A stretch of DNA of 64,000 bases from Calcarisporiella thermophila CBS 279.70 (lineage: Eukaryota; Calcarisporiellomycota). A program made the position numbers and the translations under genes. The notes under the pieces were generated by a model. That model had not been told where the DNA came from, made no database searches, and saw nothing but the letters and a program-made list of their open reading frames with translations. The stretch spans positions 429,341 through 493,340 of the forward strand of contig NW_027192209.1 of NCBI RefSeq assembly GCF_041956535.1, written 5' to 3'. Shown in pieces: positions 58,606 through 64,000 of the stretch; position 1 is the first letter of the stretch; each line of letters begins with the position of its first letter.

Positions 58606-59211
58606 TCAAATGTATGGTGTGCCAATTGCACCAAGCCCAGTGGTATACTGCAAACTAGAGGCAAGTGGGATTCCAGAGGCATATTGCAATCCAGTAGCAT
58701 ACGGTAAACCAGCGGTAAGTGGCGATATACCGGCAAGTGGCGATACACCGGCGAGTGGCGATATTCCGGCAAGTGGCGATACACCGGCAAGTGGTGATAT
58801 TCCGGCAAGTGGCGATACACCGGCAAGTGGTGATATTCCGGCAAGTGGCAATCCACCAGCAATTCCGCCTAATCCCAGAGGTAACGCTCCCAGTCCCGCT
58901 ACCTGCCGCTTGTGAACCACCGCATTGGTGTTCGCAACATTGTACACATCGGCGTGATTTGCAGCCTTGGTGGCCTCGTTGGCCTTAACATTGGCTGCAA
59001 GGTTTGCATGGTGGTGGAAGCGGTCTTTTACATTGGCAGAGTTGGCATAGTAAGCACTATTCAAGACGGTGGGGAATCCCCATCCGATGAAGCGCTTGTC
59101 GATCTCCGCCGAGTTCTCAAGTTGCTCAGCAGGAACCGGGGAGGCAGAAGAGACGTGGGCAAGTGCCAAGAAGAAGGCGACGCACAAAGTGGAGAGGATG
59201 ACCTTGGTCAT
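58606..59211 (-). CDS. secreted Kex2-type protein with SPLAG repeats (family member 2)
   Basis: A single exon of 201 residues started at the ATG with a strong signal peptide (Val-Ile-Leu-Ser-Thr-Leu-Cys-Val-Ala-Phe-Phe-Leu-Ala). A longer in-frame start adds 70 residues of upstream leader and is rejected. A short acidic pro-segment ends at Ile-Asp-Lys-Arg. The conserved core follows: Asn-Ser-Ala-Tyr-Tyr-Ala-Asn, then Ala-Asn-Leu-Ala-Ala-Asn-Val-Lys-Ala-Asn-Glu-Ala-Thr, ending Val-Val-His-Lys-Arg. The tail is hydrophobic, with seven or so copies of Ser-Pro-Leu-Ala-Gly-Ile/Val. Kex2 cleavage would release a core peptide of about 60 residues and a separate repeat tail. It is the intact partner of the copy at 63036..63553. 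Function unknown. Confidence 0.78.
   Translation of the reverse strand: MTKVILSTLCVAFFLALAHVSSASPVPAEQLENSAEIDKRFIGWGFPTVLNSAYYANSANVKDRFHHHANLAANVKANEATKAANHADVYNVANTNAVVHKRQVAGLGALPLGLGGIAGGLPLAGISPLAGVSPLAGISPLAGVSPLAGISPLAGVSPLAGISPLTAGLPYATGLQYASGIPLASSLQYTTGLGAIGTPYI
58730..58855 (-). repeat. 18-bp coding tandem repeat, seven units
   Basis: Seven consecutive units of the form ccggcaagtggcgataca, alternating two variants in a 36-bp higher-order pattern. They encode Ser-Pro-Leu-Ala-Gly-Ile/Val. The paralogue at 63370..63435 keeps only about three degenerate units. Confidence 0.9.
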
Positions 59212-59288
59212 TTTTGCTGAGGAGTTGTTCTTGTAAGGAAGTCGAGAAGCGGCTGTTAGTTGAAAAGAAACTGCACTTTTCTCGACAC

Positions 59289-59295
59289 TTTTATA
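59289..59295 (-). promoter_or_regulatory. TATA box of secreted family member 2
   Basis: TATAAAA on the minus strand about 80 bp upstream of the ATG at 59211. Confidence 0.5.
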
Positions 59296-59693
59296 TCCAA
59301 ATGAACATATAAGATCGAATACTGATACATCAATTTTCCAGTGTCTGATGCCATCTCTAACACAGATACAGCGACAATATTGCACAGCTTTGATTGATAA
59401 TTGATGAAATCTTGAACACATGTTCGAGAATGCTCGTCATCTTATCCAAGCCAAAATAGTGATTGTACATAGATAGCTAATTACATATTTGTAGGACATC
59501 CAAGTAATATATCTGTAGATTTCACATTCAAAAGATAATACGCAATCATTCTAAAAAGATCGGTAATTTGCAGTCACATTTTTGCAATCATGTCTTAAGA
59601 ATCGCTTAAAATCATAAATATGTATATACTGCCCTGCTCGATGAAAAATCTCGATAATGAATAGGACAAAAAGTGGTATAAAACAGGATCATT
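59296..59693. other. intergenic, no gene seen
   Basis: Upstream flank of the secreted gene and 3' flank of the amidohydrolase gene. No gene recognised. Confidence 0.5.
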
Positions 59694-62575
59694 TCATTCT
59701 TTATAGCCTTCCAATTTCCCAAAAACAATCTGTCCGTCCAACACGGTACCTAGCACTTTACTCTCTAATATCTCTTTTTCAGGTATCGTCATGATATCCT
59801 TTGAGAACACAACAAAATCTGCAAACTTCCCCGGCGAGATAGAGCCAACCTATAAAATTAAATGCTGGTTATTGCGGTCGAGCAAAAATATTATGCGTCA
59901 ATAATATCTTACCTCATTCTCTTGAAATGCAGCATATGCAGCATCAATAGTGAAGCCACGCAATGCCTCTTCTCTAGTTAAAGTTTGTTCTGGATACCAC
60001 CCTCCATCGCCACTTGGCGACGTTCCATCCGTGTATTTTCGAGTGATAGCCGCATAAAAACCGAGCAACGGATTAGATTTTTCGATCGGAAAGTCGGATC
60101 CTAACGCAATATAGGAAGAGCTGGTAAAAACTAATAAGCGTCGATTCTAAAAGTGTAATAATAGCACTAAGGAGTTACCCAGAATTCAAAAAGGATTTCC
60201 ATGCATATGCACCTTTAATTCTTTCCGGACCCAATCTTTTTTCAGCATATGACATATCACTTGTAGCTGAAAAAAAACTCAACTATAAGCATGTGGTGTA
60301 TAAAAATTCGCAATCTATTTGTTTACCATGGGTCGGCTGCATAGATGGAATGATACCAAGCTCGCTAACACGACGAATATCATCCAGTGTCTTAGATTGA
60401 TATATAATAAAACATAGTTAGAAAGTCAATTCAAACAGGAAAACCTTCAATGAGATTGTACAAGAATTTGGGCATGCTCTATTCTAAAGCGATGGAAGTG
60501 GTTTAACTTGAAGCCATTATTCGGCGCCTCCTTGCTGTGGCTCTTCAATATTTCCTCGAATGTGTTAATGGTGATATGATTGGCTAGGTCGCCTATACAA
60601 TGGACATTGACTTGGTAACCGTTGTTGGCCCATTGACGGGCAACTTCCGCCAAATAAGTGGAGTTCATGAGCAGAAAGCCAGATTTTGTAGGATCATCTT
60701 TTAAAATAGGCGAGTTTCTCAACACCAATGGAAATTTCAATCTCAAAGAAATTTTCTTACCTGTATAAGGCTCCATCATTGCTGTATTAATATAATATTA
60801 ACAAATCATTAGAAAAGAACGAAATCCTTATAAATCCATATTTACCTGCTCCCCAACTGCCAATGGCCCCATCCATGAAAAGCTTAACACTTTTGACGGA
60901 GAGTTTTCCGGCAATCTCGAAAGGAGGTACTAAATGGCCACAATAGGTGTTTTTTTCCTCACAGGCAAGCATTGCATAAACTCGGAGCGGGAAGCGGTCG
61001 TACTGAATGGCTCTGGTGAATAAAGGAAATTAAGATATGTCCTCTGAGAAATGATACGAGTCTGGAATCCAATACCTTTTGAAGAACTCAATTCTACTTG
61101 GAGTAGTAAAGGCATTATGCATGCCAGTAATACCAACTGAGTGGAGCTCGGTTATTGCAGCGTCTAATGCGGACAAATTCTCTTCCTCGGTGAACTTCGG
61201 TACAAGTTTCTCTGGCAAATGACAAAACGTTAAAACAAGATACTGTAAAATCGTATGACAAGAGGGACACAAACCGACAAGAAACATTGCGTTATCGACA
61301 AATACACCGTATCCTGGGTCTTTAATAATTTCCTAAACAAAACATTTTTAGAATTCATTTTGTAAAACAATAGATCAAAAAATTAACAACAATACCCCTC
61401 CATCCAGTGTCTGCTCTAAATCAATTCCCTGTTCTTGGAGAAGGGATATAACCTTTCCGTTGACCCAATAAGCATGATAATCTATGCGGTATAATACTAT
61501 TGGGTATTGAGCCAAAATAGGTTCTTTGTCAAGATCCTCCTATTAAAAGAGTTTAAGAAAAACATTAAAAAATGCACAGTATATAAAGAGCGAATGGTAG
61601 AGCTACCGCGGTAGGGAATTTTCCTTCCGGCCACCTGTTTTGATCCCAGCCAAACCCTCGTATCCACTGTCCGGCTTCAGGTCGTAGCTTAGCAATCTTT
61701 TTAAGCAAGCGCTCTCTGACCTCTACAAGAAATTCAAATGCATTTGATAACTACCAAATAAAATCTTGACTAAGTTTACGCCCACCTTCTATGGAATTAG
61801 CTCCGGTGAGGTCTGGCTGCAATATGGATTGGCCCAGCTCCATCAAATGCTAAGACGTAAATCATAATAGGTCTAGGCATTTAACTCTCTCCAAATAATA
61901 TAAGTATGTGGGATACCTACGCCATGTGCATCAATTATTCCCGGGACGATAGTTTTATTGTTGAGATCATATACCTTAAAAATAGATTTCGAGTAGGTTA
62001 GTATAAAAATGAAGGAAATCAAATCAGGCCAACTTCGTACAGTGCCCTTGTTCTTCCATTTCTTTAAGATATTCTTCTTTTCCCCCACTTCTATGAACTT
62101 TCCGTTTTGTACTACAAATGCTTCGGCATGAGGGCGCGAACTATCCATGGTGATCACGTTGGCATTGTGTACTATATACAGGGTGTTTCTAATTTTTTAT
62201 CATAGATGAGACAATCCTATATTTAATAATTCTATAACGTCATGGAATTACCCTGTTCTTAAAAACCAAAGATACCCTGCGAATACTAGGAGAACTCCGA
62301 AGACAATAACGTTTAGTAATCTTAGATTATTTGAAAGCTTGGAATGCGACTAAATTCAAATAATAAACAACATTAACGTTAATTCATGAGTAAAGGTATT
62401 GAGTCAGCGAGAAAAGGCTGAGAATACTCTAATTTAAAAATTCTAATGGAAGATCTCAAAGCCCTAATTCTCTGAACTTTACCGATATCAGGGGTTCATT
62501 TTCAGTCGCATTCACAGCTTCAGAAGCTGTCGTGAAGTCATTTTTTGGGGAGCGACGTCGATTCGAGATTGCCAT
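59694..62575 (-). CDS. membrane-anchored amidohydrolase (amidohydrolase family 3)
   Basis: Over ten exons, start 62575, stop 59694, an estimated 600 or more residues. The N-terminal cytosolic stretch (Met-Ala-Ile-Ser-Asn-Arg-Arg-Arg) is followed by one hydrophobic anchor (Val-Ile-Val-Phe-Gly-Val-Leu-Leu-Val-Phe). The amidohydrolase core starts with Val-Ile-Thr-Met-Asp and the metal motif Asp-Ala-His-Gly-His, whose second His is joined by splicing over the intron near 61920..61850. Later motifs: Gly-Phe-Gly-Trp-Asp, Val-Lys-Leu-Phe-Met-Asp-Gly-Ala-Ile-Gly-Ser, Asn-Val-His-Cys-Ile-Gly-Asp, Arg-Ile-Glu-His-Ala-Gln, and Leu-Gly-Ser-Asp-Phe-Pro-Ile-Glu. These match the YtcJ/NfdA-like group that hydrolyses N-substituted formamides or related amides. 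The true substrate is unknown. The gene lies between two inverted secreted-protein copies. Confidence 0.9.
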
Positions 62576-62999
62576 TACTGATATTCTTTTTCTCACATTC
62601 AACGTGAATCCAACATATGCGGAATTTAAAAAGCTTCAATTAGCTTCAAGAATTGGTAGTTAGTTTTGCTTAGGCGGTTACATTGAACTGAGCTCTCTAT
62701 TGAAATCAATCCTTTACTAATTTAATTATCTGACATGATTATTACCATTTGCTAGAGAATATTAGGATGATTGATATCATGTAACAATTCATGATCAATA
62801 GCCAGTAAGCAGATCTTTCTTTTTTACAGGTATCATAATACATAGTAAGAACCCATCAATGAGCAAATAAAACCTTAACTAATCGCAACAAAGTGTTTTG
62901 ATCTTGAAATAATGATAAAACGGGCAAATTTATACAGTTTTATAGATATAAATAAAGAGAATATATCCATTTGTTTTTGTCTTTCAACCAGCAGCCGCT
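62576..62999. other. intergenic, divergent promoters
   Basis: AT-rich flank with the TATA box of the frameshifted secreted copy. No gene seen. Confidence 0.5.
62947..62954 (+). promoter_or_regulatory. TATA box of secreted family member 3
   Basis: TATAAATA about 85 bp upstream of the ATG at 63036, matching the spacing in both other members. Confidence 0.45.
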
Positions 63000-63035
63000 T
63001 CTCGACTCCCTTACAAGAACAACTCCTCAGCAAAA

Positions 63036-63553
63036 ATGACCAAGGTTATCCTCTCCACTTTGTGCGTCGCCTTCTTCTTGGCACTTGCCCACGTCTCTTC
63101 TGCCTCCCCGGTCCTGCTGAGCAACTTGAGAACTCGGCGGAGATCGACAAGCGCTTCATCGGATGGGGATTCCCCACCGTCTTGAATAGTGCTTACTATG
63201 CCAACTCTGCCAATGTAAAAGACCGCTTCCACCACCATGCCAATCTTGCAGCCAATGTTAAGGCCAACGAGGCCACCAAGGCTGCAAATCACGCCAATGT
63301 GTACAATATTGCAAACACCAATGCGGTGGTTCACAAGCGGCAGGTAGCGTCATATCTGGGATTAGGCGGAATTGCCGGTGGATTATCATCTGCCATTGGT
63401 GTATCGGCACTTGCCGGTGTATCGCCACTTACCGCTGGTTTGCCATATGCTTCTGGATTGCAATATGCCTCTGGAATCCCGCTTGCCTCTAGGTTGCAGT
63501 ATGGACTGCCATATACCACTGGGTTTGGTGCAATTGGCACGCCATACATTTGA
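63036..63553 (+). pseudogene. frameshifted secreted Kex2-type gene (family member 3)
   Basis: Nearly identical to the gene at 58606..59211 through the 5' UTR, signal peptide and core. One T is missing at about 63112, just after the signal peptide, so the ATG frame ends after 49 codons at 63183..63185. The rest of the coding sequence stays open in the next frame to the stop before 63554, with the core and Lys-Arg sites intact. The tail has fewer repeats than the intact copy. Either this is a recent pseudogene or the single-base loss is a sequencing error in a working gene. The inverted order relative to member 2 points to an inverted segmental duplication around the amidohydrolase gene. Confidence 0.75.
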
Positions 63554-63644
63554 GTTGATGTCTTTCCATTTTAGCTCCCTTCATTCTTACAGTGTGAAAC
63601 TCAAATTCGAATAAAATGAAACATGATAGGGTGGGAAAATACCC

Positions 63645-64000
63645 CATTTTAGTTGCTTCTTCTTTTGCCTCTCTCTGATGCCTATATCCAGAAGGTAGAA
63701 TCTATTCTTATTAAGACATTTAAGCATGCGAGAATTGCCTTGCGAATATGACGTGTCTAATCGCCATGCCGAGCTACGTGGTGCTCCAACTTTAACCTGG
63801 ACTATAAATCACTGCTCTTATCGAACTGTTGTCTCCTCAGACTCCCGCCCAATTATTGTAGTAGGTTGAATTTAGTAGAGGGATGAAAATGGCTGAGAAT
63901 TTGGGGGATAAAAATCCCCCTCTTACTCCAACCGTAGTAATGAGGTTGAGAATGATGATACAGTCGTTTTTCCCATTAGTGCATCCCTATTTAGCCATCC
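63645..64000. repeat. interspersed repeat, copy 2 (inverted, runs off the window)
   Basis: The reverse complement aligns with 39068..39417 over the whole stretch, with strong identity in the last 170 bp and at ctaccttctggatatagg. Both copies lose their outer end (gap or window edge), so full element length and termini are unseen. Confidence 0.85.

Noticed and set aside
58712-58855. CRISPR-like regular repeats
   Set aside because: The units are contiguous without unique spacers and are in frame within a secreted protein gene.
58606-59421. Longer start for secreted member 2 at 59421
   Set aside because: The extra residues are not signal-like, would bury the signal peptide, and cover the TATA box.

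Overview
This window is nuclear DNA from a fungus, most likely an early-diverging ('zygomycete-grade') lineage such as Mucoromycota or Zoopagomycota. The genes are dense and cut by many short GT-AG introns (mostly 54-85 bp). The set includes fungal genes (Kch1-type K+ channel, SAF1-type F-box/RCC1, RTC3, Kex2-type secreted proteins) together with two genes rarely seen together in Dikarya: a MMACHC/CblC cobalamin chaperone and an IucA/IucC siderophore synthetase of the kind that makes rhizoferrin. I cannot name the species.

Layout. 1-5 kb: 3' end of a mitoribosomal mS38/COX24 gene, MMACHC (-), a divergent siderophore synthetase (+) and VPS20 (ESCRT-III). 5.6-14.4 kb: a Gly/Cys-rich secreted protein, Rab GDI, a probable GPI protein, a GST-only eEF1B-gamma-like protein and a CBS/PB1 membrane protein. 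14.9-20 kb: WBP2-like protein, RAD23 and a full-length, intron-containing cobyric acid synthase (CobQ). 20-28.9 kb: SAF1-like F-box/RCC1, a PHO84-type phosphate transporter, the SPB4 helicase, SF3B4 and ARF1. 30-37 kb: RTC3, KCH1, an M13 metallopeptidase and an NDUFA4-like subunit. 37.1-40.3 kb is repeat-rich and holds a 15-bp tandem array that runs into a 932-bp assembly gap. 40.4-53.1 kb: secreted lipase, a 59-bp perfect palindrome, TRS85/TRAPPC8, a secreted acidic protein and a SAPS-domain phosphatase regulator. 53.6-64 kb: 3-hydroxyisobutyryl-CoA hydrolase, BRAP-like RING E3, and an amidohydrolase flanked by two inverted copies of a secreted Kex2-type gene, one of them frameshifted. The window ends in an interspersed repeat whose inverted relative sits just after the gap.

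Themes. (1) Metal-cofactor handling: CobQ, MMACHC and the siderophore synthetase in one window, plus a valine-catabolism hydrolase whose pathway leads toward propionyl-CoA. (2) Secretion and trafficking: GDI, ARF1, TRS85, VPS20. (3) A lineage-specific secreted family of three loci with a shared Ala/Asn-rich core bounded by Lys-Arg sites, different Gly-rich or hydrophobic repeat tails, and a TATA box about 80-90 bp upstream of each start.

The strongest observations are the eukaryotic CobQ and the three-member secreted family. Exon boundaries are my own splice-site reading; most were checked for phase and summed to whole codons. Those of TRS85, the SAPS gene, EHD3, BRAP and the amidohydrolase were traced only in part.
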